Positions 8,751 to 18,516 of a stretch of DNA of 64,000 bases are shown here, one piece after another (the first letter of the stretch is position 1; each line of letters starts with the position of its first letter). The stretch is from Echinicola jeungdonensis (GTDB lineage: Bacteria > Bacteroidota > Bacteroidia > Cytophagales > Cyclobacteriaceae): assembly GCF_030409905.1 (NCBI RefSeq), contig NZ_JAUFQT010000001.1, forward strand, positions 2,769,001-2,833,000, in the 5' to 3' direction. The position numbers and the translations under genes were made by a program. Under the pieces are notes generated by a model. It did not search any database. It was given only the letters and a program-made list of their open reading frames with translations, and was not told where the DNA came from.

Positions 8751-10316
8751 ATGGGAGTATCATTATACATTATAGTAGCTGGCGTAGTTGGGCTGGCACT
8801 AGGGGCAGTTTTGGTGGGTTTCCTTATGAGGAAGAACAACCAAAAGCTGGAACAGGAAGCTCAGGAAAGAGCAAAAAGTATCATTAGGGAGGCTGAAATC
8901 ACAGCTGAATCAACCAAAAAAGACAGGATTCTTGAGGCTAAAGAAAAATACCTGAAATTAAAGGCTGATTTCGAAGAGGAAGTTAACAAAAAGAAAAATA
9001 TCCTCATCACTAATGAAGGTAAGCTGAAACAGCGGGAACAGATCCTTTCGAAGGAAATGGAACAGCTCAAGCGGAAGGAAGCTGAGTTGGATAGCAAAAA
9101 GGAAAACCTCAATGCCCAATTACATTCAGTTCAGGTCAAAAAAGATGAGCTTGACCGGGTAACCAATCAAAGAATTTCAGACCTGGAGAAAGTGGCCCTG
9201 CTAACCAAAGAAGAAGCCAGGGATCAACTGGTGGTCATGCTGAAAGATGAAGCCCATACTAAGGCTTCATCCCATATCAAAGACATCCTTGATCAGGCCA
9301 AATTAAGTGCTACCAAGCAGGCCAAGAAAATTGTTTTGGATACCATCCAAAGAACAGCCACTGAACATGCCATTGAAAACTGTGTTTCGATCTTTAATAT
9401 TGAAAGCGATGATATCAAAGGTAAAATCATTGGACGTGAAGGTAGGAATATTCGGGCATTGGAGTCTGCTACTGGGGTGGAGATTGTCGTTGATGACACT
9501 CCTGAGGCCATCATCATTTCAGGCTTTGACCCAGTAAGAAGGGAGATAGCCAGGTTGTCCTTACACCGATTGGTGCAGGATGGCAGAATCCATCCCGCCC
9601 GGATTGAGGAAGTGGTGGCCAAAACCGAAAAGAATATTGAAGAAGAAATCGTAGAAATTGGGGAAAGAACTTGTATCGACTTGGGCGTTCATGGGTTGCA
9701 CCCTGAATTAATCCGGATGGTTGGACGTATGAGATTCCGATCCTCTTATGGACAGAACTTATTGCAGCATTCTCGTGAGGTAGCCAAACTTTGTGCGACC
9801 ATGTCAGCTGAGATGGGATTAAATGCCAAGCTTGCCAAAAGGGCAGGGCTACTTCATGATATTGGTAAGGTTTACCCTGAGGAAGCTGAACTTCCACACG
9901 CCATCTTGGGCATGGAGTTGGCCAAAAAATACAAGGAACATCCAGAGGTATGCAATGCCATAGGAGCTCACCACGATGAGATAGAAATGACTTCCATGAT
10001 CTCACCCATTGTTCAGGCGTCAGATGCCATTTCCGGGTCCCGTCCAGGAGCCAGAAGGGAAATCATGGATAGTTATATCAAAAGGTTAAAAGACCTGGAG
10101 GATTTGGCTTTAAGTTTTGATGGAGTTAACAAATGCTTTGCCATGCAAGCTGGACGTGAACTTCGCGTATTAGTTGATGCTGAGAATGTGGATGACAATA
10201 CAGCAGGAAAGCTTTCTTTTGACATTTCACAAAAAATCGAAAAGGAAATGCAATATCCAGGTCAGATAAAAGTGACCGTGATAAGAGAAATGAGAGCGGT
10301 AAATTATGCAAAATAA
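8751..10316 (+). CDS. rny: Ribonuclease Y
   Basis: 521 aa. An N-terminal transmembrane anchor (about 4-24) is followed by a long charged coiled coil (about 30-170), a KH RNA-binding domain ([15 protein letters not shown], about 222-236), and an HD hydrolase domain with His369-Asp370 in LLHDIGKV. RNase Y is a membrane-bound endoribonuclease that starts mRNA decay and takes the place of RNase E in many bacteria. Last gene of the pheT-zapA cluster, followed by a good terminator. Confidence 0.96.
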   Translation: MGVSLYIIVAGVVGLALGAVLVGFLMRKNNQKLEQEAQERAKSIIREAEITAESTKKDRILEAKEKYLKLKADFEEEVNKKKNILITNEGKLKQREQILSKEMEQLKRKEAELDSKKENLNAQLHSVQVKKDELDRVTNQRISDLEKVALLTKEEARDQLVVMLKDEAHTKASSHIKDILDQAKLSATKQAKKIVLDTIQRTATEHAIENCVSIFNIESDDIKGKIIGREGRNIRALESATGVEIVVDDTPEAIIISGFDPVRREIARLSLHRLVQDGRIHPARIEEVVAKTEKNIEEEIVEIGERTCIDLGVHGLHPELIRMVGRMRFRSSYGQNLLQHSREVAKLCATMSAEMGLNAKLAKRAGLLHDIGKVYPEEAELPHAILGMELAKKYKEHPEVCNAIGAHHDEIEMTSMISPIVQASDAISGSRPGARREIMDSYIKRLKDLEDLALSFDGVNKCFAMQAGRELRVLVDAENVDDNTAGKLSFDISQKIEKEMQYPGQIKVTVIREMRAVNYAK

Positions 10317-10343
10317 TAACTGATTGCATGAGCAAATATTTCT

Positions 10344-10375
10344 AAGGGCTGTCCATCTTTGGCAGCCCTTTTTTA
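10344..10375 (+). terminator. Terminator after rny
   Basis: Arms AAGGGCTG (10344-10351) and CAGCCCTT (10363-10370) with a run of T after the stem. Confidence 0.85.
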
Positions 10376-10513
10376 TTTGTTAATATAAAGAAATGCCATT
10401 TATTTCTACCCACCATATGGATGGGGCAAATTGGAAGATGGATGAACCATTTATTAAAATTGGAGCATTTGTAAATTGTCCTTTCAAATTTTTGAAGCAA
10501 TCTATGTGATAAA

Positions 10514-12193
10514 ATGAATTGGATAAATTTTCGAAATTATTTTTTTGATTGGAGAAAAACAGCCTTCGTCTTATTTGTTGGGCTGATAATGATATTCCCC
10601 TATATATTTTTGGGAGAGGATGTACATATCCCGGTAGGTGACAATATGGACTCCAATATAGCCTGGTATAAAATGCTGTCAGATCAAGGCAAAATTTGGA
10701 GTGGACCTGAGACCCTTGTTCAGGGAATGGTAAAAGAAATACCCAGGTTTTCTCTTCCTTCCGGGTTGAATCTTGAGTTGGTCTTTTATGGATTTATGGA
10801 TCCATTAAATGCTTACCTGGTGAATAAAATCCTTATTTTTTTCATAGGCATCCTTTCCATGTATGGCTTTCTTAATTTTTGGAAAGGGAAATGGAGTTCA
10901 ACTGTTATGATCTTATTTGCATTGATCTGGGCTTCCTTGCCTTTTTACCCCCATAGGGGGATTTCTATTGCAGGATTGCCCTTAATTGCCCTGGGAATGG
11001 GCTACCTCTGGGAGGGCAGGAGGATTTGTTTGGCTTTTGCTCTGATTTTTTTGTATTCCGCTTATTCGATGATGGTTTTGGCAGGGATTTTTGCCTGGTC
11101 AGTGGCCTTTATGATGTTTATAATGTTCTGCATTTATTTCAAAAAATGGCCAAAATGGGTGTTTGGAGGCTTTTTGTTTTGGTTGTTTTTGTATTTAATT
11201 CAGGAATATCAATTAATTTATTCCTATTTTATTCAGAATAACTTTATTTCCCATCGTTCGGAAATGATATATCCTGGACATGAATTTAGCCTTGTTAATG
11301 TAGTCAAGGAAATAACTAAAGGGGGATATTTGGGAGTTTATTATTGGTGGGGATATCTGCCATTGGTTTTTCTTGGTGTTTTTCTTGGTAAAATAAGGAA
11401 TGGTGTGAAAAAGGAAATTGGGGTTATGTTGCTTATTGCTCTTATTTTATCCTTTCTTTCTAATGTTCTTAATATTCCCGAGTTAGTCAATTTTCCGGGG
11501 AAGCTATGGCCAAAACTTCAATCTTTTTCCTTGATTCGTTTTGCCCATTTAATACCGTTTTTTGTTTTTACGGCATTGGCATTGGTGATGTTGGAAGGTA
11601 CTATTCCATTCAAAAAAATATTAATGGTGGGCTTGATCGCTCTCAATATTTTTCCCTATCATTATGAATGGAGGAATATGGTCAATGAACAGGTACCATT
11701 TTTGGGATACAGGGCAGCCTCTTTTAAGGAGTTTTACGCAAGGGATCAATATAATAAACTTAAATCCATTATCCCTGAGGCCTATCAAGGGTATTTTGGG
11801 CATATCAATATTCACCCGGCGATAAGTGCTTATAATGGTTTACCGTGTATTGATGGTTACCTTCAAAATTATTCCCTAAAACATAAAAACCAAATTATTA
11901 AAGTTCTGGAAGATGAGATTGCAAATAATGATTTTTTGAATTATCATCTGAAGGATTGGGGCAATAAATGTTACCTTCAAAATCAAAAATATCCTGATGA
12001 ATTTGATGCATTTAAATGGAGGGATTATACTAAAATTGAGGATTTAGCATATGATTTTGACCATTTAAAAAATCAATTAAACGTTCACTATTTGATTTCC
12101 TCCATACCAATATCAATGGACGGGTTGGAACTGGTAAGAAAAATAGATGACCATTCATCTGCTTGGAATCTTCATTTATACCGGATTCAATAG
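10514..12193 (+). CDS. Polytopic membrane protein, DUF6044/YkoS-like, glycan cassette
   Basis: 559 aa with about ten hydrophobic segments between residues 15 and 385 and a soluble C-terminal part. The N-terminal exported loop contains VGDNMDSNIAWYKML, the acidic pattern seen in DUF6044/YkoS-type proteins, which resemble GT-C glycosyltransferases in topology. It is the first gene of a four-gene group with a sugar aminotransferase, a family 2 glycosyltransferase and a WecD-like acetyltransferase, so a role in building or transferring a surface sugar is likely. Acceptor and donor are unknown, and the family assignment is from memory of sequence pattern. Confidence 0.6.
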   Translation: MNWINFRNYFFDWRKTAFVLFVGLIMIFPYIFLGEDVHIPVGDNMDSNIAWYKMLSDQGKIWSGPETLVQGMVKEIPRFSLPSGLNLELVFYGFMDPLNAYLVNKILIFFIGILSMYGFLNFWKGKWSSTVMILFALIWASLPFYPHRGISIAGLPLIALGMGYLWEGRRICLAFALIFLYSAYSMMVLAGIFAWSVAFMMFIMFCIYFKKWPKWVFGGFLFWLFLYLIQEYQLIYSYFIQNNFISHRSEMIYPGHEFSLVNVVKEITKGGYLGVYYWWGYLPLVFLGVFLGKIRNGVKKEIGVMLLIALILSFLSNVLNIPELVNFPGKLWPKLQSFSLIRFAHLIPFFVFTALALVMLEGTIPFKKILMVGLIALNIFPYHYEWRNMVNEQVPFLGYRAASFKEFYARDQYNKLKSIIPEAYQGYFGHINIHPAISAYNGLPCIDGYLQNYSLKHKNQIIKVLEDEIANNDFLNYHLKDWGNKCYLQNQKYPDEFDAFKWRDYTKIEDLAYDFDHLKNQLNVHYLISSIPISMDGLELVRKIDDHSSAWNLHLYRIQ

Positions 12194-12268
12194 TTAATTA
12201 CAAATTTGCTTTTAATTACTCCTTAGCCCTGATATTTGTAAATTGTAGGATAGGGGATTTGAAATGAA

Positions 12269-13441
12269 ATGAACTGGAAAGATTATAATATTCCTTTTAA
12301 TAAACCCTATCAAACCGGCAGGGAAGCCAGTTTGATACAAGAAGTCTATGCCCAAGGAAAATTGTCAGGTAATGGCGCTTTCACCCAAAGATGTCAAAAT
12401 TTTTTGGAGAATATTATTGGAAGTAAAAAGTGCCTGTTGACCCAATCGGGAACTACCGCCCTGGAACTAATGGCCCTTTTGTTGGATATTAAGGAAGGTG
12501 ATGAGGTGATTTTACCCTCCTATACTTTTGTTTCCACTGCCAATGCATTTGCATTACGTGGGGCAAAACTGGTTTTTGTGGATACCAAAAAGAGGGTTCC
12601 GGTTTTGGATGAAAATATTGTGGAGGCCAGGATAGGGCCGAAAACAAAAGCGATTATTGCAGTACATTATGCTGGGGTGGCTTGTAATATGAAAGCCTTA
12701 GGAAATATTGCCAGGGATAACAATATATATTTATTGGAAGATGCTGCCCAAGCTTTGGGTTCCTTTTATTATGAAAAACCATTGGGGAGCTTTGGGGGAT
12801 TGGCTGCTTTTAGTTTTCATGAAACTAAAAATATCAGTGCTGGAGAAGGGGGGTGTTTGATGATCAATGACCCCCGTTTGGTAGAAAGGGCGGAAATTCT
12901 ATGGGAAAAAGGAACCGATAGGGCAGCTTTTTTCAGGGGAGAAAAAACTAAATATCAATGGCAAGATCTTGGCAGCTCTTTTTTGCCTTCCGAAATTACA
13001 GCAGCTTTTCTATGGGGTCAATTGGAGGACTATGAAACTATACAGCAAGGAAGGAGACAGGCCTGGGATTATTATGATAATCATTTGCCCGATTTACTCG
13101 ATATTTATCAAAAGCCATATGTTCCAAAAGGAACGAATCATAATGGTCACGGATATTATTTGTTCTTTAAAAATAAATATGACAGGGAAGACCTGAGGGG
13201 ATACTTAGGCAAAAGGGGGATTTTAGCATTGGCTCATTATGAACCACTACATCAAAGCCCCTATTATTTGGCCAATTTCCCTGCTATTTCTCTTAGGAGA
13301 ACAGAAAAATTTGCAGATTGCTTACTTCGTTTACCCTTATATAATTCCATTTCAAAAGAAGAACAGAGCAGGGTGATTGATGCAATTGGTAATTGGAGCA
13401 ACCTTCAGATAAAAAAGCTCAAAAGCATTCAATTACCATAA
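12269..13441 (+). CDS. wecE: dTDP-4-amino-4,6-dideoxygalactose transaminase-like (DegT/DnrJ/EryC1/StrS family)
   Basis: 390 aa. Opens with the IPFNKP motif typical of WecE/RffA. PLP-site features: SGTTALE near 60-66, DAAQALGS near 165, and SFHETKN with the Schiff-base Lys187, then GEGG. WecE transfers an amino group to dTDP-4-keto-6-deoxyglucose, giving the precursor of Fuc4NAc. A WecD-like acetyltransferase 1 kb downstream, the next enzyme in that route, strengthens the call. The dTDP-sugar synthesis genes (rmlA/rmlB) are not in this window. Confidence 0.85.
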   Translation: MNWKDYNIPFNKPYQTGREASLIQEVYAQGKLSGNGAFTQRCQNFLENIIGSKKCLLTQSGTTALELMALLLDIKEGDEVILPSYTFVSTANAFALRGAKLVFVDTKKRVPVLDENIVEARIGPKTKAIIAVHYAGVACNMKALGNIARDNNIYLLEDAAQALGSFYYEKPLGSFGGLAAFSFHETKNISAGEGGCLMINDPRLVERAEILWEKGTDRAAFFRGEKTKYQWQDLGSSFLPSEITAAFLWGQLEDYETIQQGRRQAWDYYDNHLPDLLDIYQKPYVPKGTNHNGHGYYLFFKNKYDREDLRGYLGKRGILALAHYEPLHQSPYYLANFPAISLRRTEKFADCLLRLPLYNSISKEEQSRVIDAIGNWSNLQIKKLKSIQLP

Positions 13442-13510
13442 ACATTAAAGACTAGCAGGAAAATGCTTTGATTATTTATTTTTACAGTTAAAATTTTACT
13501 TCAATAAAAA

Positions 13511-14443
13511 ATGGCCCAACAACCTAATCCTTTTTTTTCTGTCGTTTGTCCGGTTTATAAAACAAGGCATCAATTGGAGGAATTGGTTGATAGATTGGAA
13601 GCTGTATTTAATGAGCTTGATAAGGATTTTGAGGTGATTTTAGTGGATGATGGTTGTCCAGAAGATTCGTGGGATTTGATTGCTTTATTAACTCAAAAGA
13701 ATGATTTTATCAAAGGGGTGAAATTAAGTCGAAATTTTGGCCAGCATTATGCTATAACAGCAGGTTTAGATCAATCTATGGGGCAATGGGTAATAGTGAT
13801 GGATGCTGACCTTCAGGATCTCCCAGAAGAAATCCCCAGTTTATACAAAAAAGCCAAGGAAGGATTTCAGGTGGTAGTGGCAAAGAGAAAGGAAAGGAAA
13901 GATGGTAGGAGGAAAAGATGGGCAAGTTGGCTTTTTTATAAAATTTTGTCCTATTTGACCCGAACTTCCATGGATCACCAAGTGGCCAATTTTGGGATAT
14001 ATCATGCTCAAGTCATTGAAGAAATCAAGAGATTAAAAGAACAAGTCCGGTATTTTCCAGCACTGGTACAATGGGTAGGGTTTCGGCAAGTAAAGGTGGA
14101 AGTGAAACATGGTGATAACAGTGGAAGGGTTTCGGCTTATAGCTGGGAAAAAATGGTGGATTTGGCATTAAATATAATGATGGCTTATTCCGATCGTCCT
14201 TTACGGATGATGGTCAAACTTGGGTTGATGGTAGCCCTAATTGGATTTTTGTATGCAGGGTATACCCTTTTTAAATATTGGCTTGGGGAAATTATTGTTG
14301 CAGGTTACGCCAGTTTGATTGTTTCCATTTGGGTGCTGACTGGGGTGCTTTTGATTACCTTGGGAATGGTGGGGCTTTATGTGGGGAAAACCTATCAGGG
14401 AGTTAAAAACAGACCTTTATATATTATTGAAAAAAAACTATGA
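13511..14443 (+). CDS. Family 2 glycosyltransferase with two C-terminal membrane segments
   Basis: 310 aa. GT-A domain with VVCPVYKT, ILVDDGCPED and MDADLQD (about 97-103; the DxD metal/nucleotide site), followed by two transmembrane helices at about 229-252 and 262-290. This is the architecture of polyprenyl-phosphate glycosyltransferases such as GtrB, ArnC and DPM1, which load a sugar onto undecaprenyl phosphate. Its stop overlaps the next start by 4 bp (ATGA), giving translational coupling to the WecD-like acetyltransferase. The sugar is probably an amino-deoxy sugar, by context only. Confidence 0.85.
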   Translation: MAQQPNPFFSVVCPVYKTRHQLEELVDRLEAVFNELDKDFEVILVDDGCPEDSWDLIALLTQKNDFIKGVKLSRNFGQHYAITAGLDQSMGQWVIVMDADLQDLPEEIPSLYKKAKEGFQVVVAKRKERKDGRRKRWASWLFYKILSYLTRTSMDHQVANFGIYHAQVIEEIKRLKEQVRYFPALVQWVGFRQVKVEVKHGDNSGRVSAYSWEKMVDLALNIMMAYSDRPLRMMVKLGLMVALIGFLYAGYTLFKYWLGEIIVAGYASLIVSIWVLTGVLLITLGMVGLYVGKTYQGVKNRPLYIIEKKL

Positions 14444-15153
14444 TCCAACCATTACCATGGGATTCGAAATTTTTTGGCCTACATATTGGCCGTTTGGAAC
14501 TGACTGGCGGTCTTCAACTCAATAATTTTAAGAAGGAAATAGCAAAATTTGACCTGGTTTATATTTTTTCCTCTGAACCCTTAAATCTAAAGGGAACCGA
14601 AATGGGGTACCATGGGAGCAGGTTGGAGCTCGAAATTAATCCGCCTTTTTCTACCTGCGATTTATTAATGCCCTCAGATGAAAAAGTTGGGGAATTGGTG
14701 GCCCCAGGGTTTGAAGAAAAAGAGGATTTGTTCCCCCTGGCTAGGGAGAGTGGTTATTGTTCCAGGTTTTTGGGAGATCCTGTTTTGAAGTTAAATTTTC
14801 AAAAGTTTTATGATCGGTGGATGCAGTTGATCCTGGATAGAAAAGATAAGATTTGGGTTTGCCGTGAAAATGGGAACCTGATTGGGATGGTCACCCTTCA
14901 AATAAATGATGGGGAGGGGAAATTGGGGTTGATGGCTGTTCAAAAAATGGCAAGGAGAAAGGGGGTGGGAAAAGCCTTGATGCTAGGTTTGAGCCAAAAG
15001 GCTAATTTGCTGGGATTGAAGAAAATAAGGGTTGTTACCCAAGGAGAAAATAGTGCGGGGGTGGGGTTTTATTATTCGATGGGTTTTAAGAAAGTGCTTT
15101 GCCAGTATGTTTATCATTGGCATAACCCAACCCTTAAAAAAAAAGAAGGCTGA
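14440..15153 (+). CDS. GNAT acetyltransferase, WecD (dTDP-fucosamine acetyltransferase)-like
   Basis: 237 aa. The N-terminus PLPWDSKFFGLHIGRLEL matches the WecD/RffC start, in which this Trp-Asp-Ser-x-Phe-Phe-Gly stretch is characteristic. The C-terminal half is a GNAT domain with the acetyl-CoA loop RRKGVGKALM (about 174-183) and the N-x-x-x-x-x-F-Y element near 200-208. Coupled by a 4-bp overlap to the glycosyltransferase and in one cassette with the WecE-like aminotransferase, it probably N-acetylates the 4-amino-6-deoxy sugar. The stop codon lies inside the terminator stem. Confidence 0.78.
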   Translation: MIQPLPWDSKFFGLHIGRLELTGGLQLNNFKKEIAKFDLVYIFSSEPLNLKGTEMGYHGSRLELEINPPFSTCDLLMPSDEKVGELVAPGFEEKEDLFPLARESGYCSRFLGDPVLKLNFQKFYDRWMQLILDRKDKIWVCRENGNLIGMVTLQINDGEGKLGLMAVQKMARRKGVGKALMLGLSQKANLLGLKKIRVVTQGENSAGVGFYYSMGFKKVLCQYVYHWHNPTLKKKEG

Positions 15154-15180
15154 AAACTCAATTTTCAGCCTTCTTTTTTT
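15144..15180. terminator. Bidirectional terminator between glycan cassette and OmpA-like gene
   Basis: Perfect 13-bp arms (AGAAGGCTGAAAA at 15144-15156 and TTTTCAGCCTTCT at 15162-15174) with a T run on the plus side and A run on the other, between convergent genes. Confidence 0.9.
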
Positions 15181-15202
15181 AAAATATTTAAATATTTTTC
15201 AA

Positions 15203-15874
15203 TTAGATATTATCCAATTCCCCATTTTCTGCTTTTTCGATCAATTCCTCGTTTGCAGTGATGGCGACTTCCACTCGACGGTTTTTTGCCCGGCCTGCAT
15301 CAGTATCATTAGTGGCTACTGGCATGGACTCCCCATGACCAACGGTGCTTAACCTATTTCTGTCAATTCCTTGCATCTTTAGGTAATTAGAAACTGCACC
15401 GGCCCTTTTTTCCGAGAGGTCTTGGTTATATTCTTCACTTCCTTTGCTATCGGTATGCCCATATATCATAATATTGGTGTCAGGATAGTCATTAAGGATT
15501 TTTGCCAGTTTCATGACATTTTCCTGGGATTGCGGGGTTAGGGCATAAGAGTCAAAACCAAATAGGATGCCTGAGTCAAAAGTAATCTGGATACCTTCAC
15601 CCACTCTTTTGACCTCTGCATTTTCAAGTTCTTCCAATTCCTCGGCTTGTTTGTCCATATACTTTCCAATTGCAGCCCCAGCAGCGCCACCTACTGCCGC
15701 TCCGATTACGGCTCCAGCAGCTGTATTTCCTTTTTTGGATCCAATAATACCTCCTAGAACACCTCCTGCACCACCACCAATGGCGGCCCCTTTTCCGGTG
15801 TTGCTCCAATTGGCGCAACTCATTATTAGGGCTGAACTTAATACAAGTGCTAAAATTGATTTTAAAGTTTTCAT
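15203..15874 (-). CDS. OmpA-family lipoprotein with glycine-zipper region
   Basis: 223 aa. Lipoprotein signal with lipobox LIMSC (Cys20). Residues about 28-70 are Gly/Ala-rich (GGGAGGVLGGIIG), a glycine-zipper (YMGG-like) segment that can insert in or tether to membrane. The C-terminal OmpA domain has GHTDSKGSEEYN, LSEKRA and GHGE with KNRRVEV, the peptidoglycan-binding motifs. It is like YiaD: outer-membrane-anchored, holding the cell wall. It lies 13 bp downstream of an unrecognised gene on the same strand, likely one operon. Confidence 0.88.
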   Translation of the reverse strand: MKTLKSILALVLSSALIMSCANWSNTGKGAAIGGGAGGVLGGIIGSKKGNTAAGAVIGAAVGGAAGAAIGKYMDKQAEELEELENAEVKRVGEGIQITFDSGILFGFDSYALTPQSQENVMKLAKILNDYPDTNIMIYGHTDSKGSEEYNQDLSEKRAGAVSNYLKMQGIDRNRLSTVGHGESMPVATNDTDAGRAKNRRVEVAITANEELIEKAENGELDNI

Positions 15875-15887
15875 AATTAAAAGTTTA

Positions 15888-16652
15888 TTATTGGTTTAGA
15901 TTTTCAATCCCTTGTTTGATCTTTGATATAGCATCAAAACTATCATCAAGGTTAATTACTCCTTTGCCAAATTTATGCCAAAGTCCATCTCCGCAATCAA
16001 TATATTGCCCCCTTTTAGTGGGAGTCTTTTCACTGGCTTGGCTATAATCATAATCAGGAAGAAAAATATAGCTCATTAATTCTTTGGTTTTTTCCCAATC
16101 CACCTCATGAATTTCTCCATTGATTTCCAGGATTACTTTCCGGACAGAGAACTTTACTGTTAGGTGATAATCCATCGTGGAGGTATTTGTGATGGTTCGG
16201 TACCGGATGGTCAGAGGGGCTTCCTTTTTGTTGATTTCATAAATGGCCTGGATAAATTCCTGGGCCAAAAAATGCCAATCTTCCTGGTTACTGGGGATTG
16301 TTCTGACCATTTTACCGTGAACATCCTTGGCCAGGATTTTTATCCCCCCTGAAGCATCCAGCTCCTTCTTATTGGACCAGGTAGAATCGGTATAAAGTTT
16401 TTTGAACGTGGCTTCCCAAACCTTAGGAACTTCCCCCAAAAAGGTATAATCATCATCCAATGTAAAACCTTCCCCAATTATTTCATCTTCGGAGATTTCA
16501 TCCCGGTCCAAGTATTGGATGGCAAATTGTGTGTTGATAAAACTTTTTTCAAAGCTAATTTTTAGTTTAAAAACATGACTAAAAGGAGGAGGGACTATCC
16601 CGGAGTCATATTCCAGCTCTAATCTTTTGATATCTTCAGATTTTAAAAACAT
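15888..16652 (-). CDS. Protein of unknown function upstream of the OmpA-like gene
   Basis: 254 aa from the ATG at 16652. The frame extends to a TTG at 16712, but that TTG lies in a -7 box (TAATTTTG on the minus strand), so the ATG is preferred. No signal peptide, membrane segment or known motif; it is moderately acidic and mostly beta-like, with alternating hydrophobic stretches (FKLKISFEK, YHLTVKFSV, VILEING). The C-terminus contains YIDCGDGLWHKFGKGVINLDDSF. I do not recognise the family. Operon position 13 bp before an OmpA-like lipoprotein is the only functional hint. Confidence 0.75.
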   Translation of the reverse strand: MFLKSEDIKRLELEYDSGIVPPPFSHVFKLKISFEKSFINTQFAIQYLDRDEISEDEIIGEGFTLDDDYTFLGEVPKVWEATFKKLYTDSTWSNKKELDASGGIKILAKDVHGKMVRTIPSNQEDWHFLAQEFIQAIYEINKKEAPLTIRYRTITNTSTMDYHLTVKFSVRKVILEINGEIHEVDWEKTKELMSYIFLPDYDYSQASEKTPTKRGQYIDCGDGLWHKFGKGVINLDDSFDAISKIKQGIENLNQ

Positions 16653-16709
16653 TTCAGGCTTTATGGTATTATTTGTTTGCAATGGAAAATTGCTTGTCAA
16701 TTTTCGGTA

Positions 16710-16717
16710 CAAAATTA
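16710..16717 (-). promoter_or_regulatory. Candidate -7 element for the unknown gene and OmpA-like gene
   Basis: TAATTTTG on the minus strand matches TAnnTTTG and lies 58 bp before the ATG at 16652. No good -33 element is seen. Confidence 0.45.
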
Positions 16718-16741
16718 TGGTTTTATTGTTTAATATTGGCG

Positions 16742-16749
16742 TATTTTTG
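16742..16749 (+). promoter_or_regulatory. Candidate -7 element for the 2OG oxygenase gene
   Basis: TATTTTTG matches TAnnTTTG, 20 bp before the ATG at 16770. The -33 position is not conserved. Confidence 0.45.
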
Positions 16750-16769
16750 GAAGCAAAAATAAGTTAGAG

Positions 16770-17384
16770 ATGGAAAGTCCTTACAAGTCCATAGCGGAAA
16801 ATATTTATGAGAAAGGTTATGTGGTGGTGGATGACTTTATCTCTGACGATTTCAGGGAAGAGTTGTTGCAGGAACAACAAGAAATTTTGGCCCATGGCCA
16901 ATTTAGACATGCAGGAATAGGCAAAGGGAATGAGTTTCAGATCAAGCCTGAAATAAGGAGTGATAAGGTTTGTTGGATGGATCATTTGAACTTGACCCCA
17001 TTACAAAATCACTATTGGAATGAAATTGAAAAAATCAGGGAAAAAATAAATCAAAGATGTTTTTTGGGCCTTAGGTCATTTGAGGCGCACTTTGCCATGT
17101 ACCCGCCTGGTTCTTTTTACCTTCGTCATCTCGATCAGTTTCAAAATGTGAAATACAGGGTGGTAACAACTATTCTCTACCTTAATCAAAAATGGGAGCC
17201 TGGGGATGGGGGTGCATTAAGGATGTATTTGCCCAAATGTGAAGGGCAGGAGGAAATTATGGATGTCTTTCCCAAAGGTGGAAGACTAGTCGTGTTTTTG
17301 AGTGGGGAAATTCCCCATGAAGTTTTGCCTACCTTAAAGGAGCGGGTAAGTATAACCGGGTGGCTTAGGGATATTGAATATTAA
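16770..17384 (+). CDS. 2-oxoglutarate/Fe(II)-dependent dioxygenase family protein
   Basis: 204 aa. The double-stranded beta-helix iron triad is visible: His120 and Asp122 in RHLDQF, His183 in IPHEVLP, and Arg192 in ERVSITGW for 2-oxoglutarate. The pattern fits the SM-20/prolyl 4-hydroxylase-type superfamily (2OG-FeII_Oxy). Cytoplasmic. The substrate is unknown; relatives hydroxylate protein side chains, including ribosomal proteins. Monocistronic, flanked by a divergent gene upstream and a terminator downstream. Confidence 0.85.
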   Translation: MESPYKSIAENIYEKGYVVVDDFISDDFREELLQEQQEILAHGQFRHAGIGKGNEFQIKPEIRSDKVCWMDHLNLTPLQNHYWNEIEKIREKINQRCFLGLRSFEAHFAMYPPGSFYLRHLDQFQNVKYRVVTTILYLNQKWEPGDGGALRMYLPKCEGQEEIMDVFPKGGRLVVFLSGEIPHEVLPTLKERVSITGWLRDIEY

Positions 17385-17551
17385 TATTTAGGATGTCAGC
17401 TACCAAGCCATTAAGAAAGCAATCAACACCCTGCAGAAGTTGTTTGATTTTTTGAATGTGAATTAATTGATCTTTTATCCAATTAGCTATCAAAAAAAAT
17501 GTATAAGATAGCTCCCATAGGGATAGGTGAAACTTTGCTTAGTATAAAAAA

Positions 17552-17589
17552 AACACAGCCGAAAATATTCCTTGGCTGTGTTTTTTTAT
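17552..17589. terminator. Bidirectional terminator between the oxygenase gene and sucD
   Basis: Arms AACACAGCC (17552-17560) and GGCTGTGTT (17574-17582), T run after on plus, A run before. Convergent genes on both sides. Confidence 0.87.
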
Positions 17590-17607
17590 GGTTTTGTGGA
17601 AAAAGTA

Positions 17608-18492
17608 TTAGGCTTCTACATTTTTTAGTGCCTTAGCCATTACTTCACCGATCTCAGCAGGAGATTCAGCGACATGGATGCCGTTTTCCCTCATGATTCT
17701 CATTTTTGCACTAGCGGTGTCATCTGCACCACCGATAATGGCTCCTGCGTGGCCCATTCTTCGGCCTGGAGGTGCGGTTTGTCCAGCAATAAATCCAACA
17801 ACTGGTTTTTGATTGCCATTTTCTTTTACCCATTTGGCAGCTTCAGCTTCGTAATTACCACCAATCTCACCGATCATAACGATGGAGTCGGTTTCAGGGT
17901 CTTCCATCAACAATTGTACAGCTTCCTTGGTAGAAGTACCAATGATAGGGTCACCACCAATACCGATTGCAGTGGAAACACCTAAACCTGCTTTTGCAAT
18001 TTGGTCAGCGGCTTCGTAAGTCAATGTTCCAGACTTTGATACGATACCCACTTTTCCTTTTTTGAATACAAAACCTGGCATAATGCCTACTTTGGCCTCA
18101 CCTGGAGTGATTACCCCTGGGCAGTTAGGTCCAATTAATGTAGCACCTTTTTCTTTGATATAGGGTTTAGCTACCATCATGTCCTTAACAGGGATTCCCT
18201 CGGTGATGGCAATGATCACTTTAATACCCGCGTCTGCAGCTTCCATAATTGCATCAGCAGCAAAGGCAGGTGGGACAAATATAATGGAGGTATCTGCTCC
18301 AGTAGATTTTACCGCGTCAGCAACGGTATTAAAAACAGGTTTTCCCAAATGATTGGAACCACCTTTTCCTGGTGTTACACCACCTACTAAGTTGGTGCCA
18401 TATTCAATCATTTGTTGTGCGTGGAAGGAACCTTCAGATCCGGTAAAACCCTGGACGATTACTTTAGAATCTTTATTAACTAAAACACTCAT
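17608..18492 (-). CDS. sucD: Succinate-CoA ligase (ADP-forming) subunit alpha
   Basis: 294 aa from the ATG at 18492 ([15 protein letters not shown]); the frame runs 27 bp further, but the family start is this Met. N-terminal CoA-binding Rossmann domain with [13 protein letters not shown], then the ligase domain with the phosphohistidine site GHAGAI (His248). It catalyses the substrate-level phosphorylation step of the TCA cycle, succinyl-CoA to succinate. The beta subunit gene sucC is not adjacent. It also feeds or drains the methylmalonyl-CoA route encoded at 32-36 kb. A good promoter lies upstream. Confidence 0.96.
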   Translation of the reverse strand: MSVLVNKDSKVIVQGFTGSEGSFHAQQMIEYGTNLVGGVTPGKGGSNHLGKPVFNTVADAVKSTGADTSIIFVPPAFAADAIMEAADAGIKVIIAITEGIPVKDMMVAKPYIKEKGATLIGPNCPGVITPGEAKVGIMPGFVFKKGKVGIVSKSGTLTYEAADQIAKAGLGVSTAIGIGGDPIIGTSTKEAVQLLMEDPETDSIVMIGEIGGNYEAEAAKWVKENGNQKPVVGFIAGQTAPPGRRMGHAGAIIGGADDTASAKMRIMRENGIHVAESPAEIGEVMAKALKNVEA

Positions 18493-18516
18493 GATGCGAT
18501 TTTTAAAGTTTGGATA

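Noticed and set aside
16653..16712. Longer TTG start for the unknown gene upstream of the OmpA-like gene
   Set aside because: The TTG lies in a TAATTTTG promoter box on the minus strand, so the ATG at 16652 was preferred.
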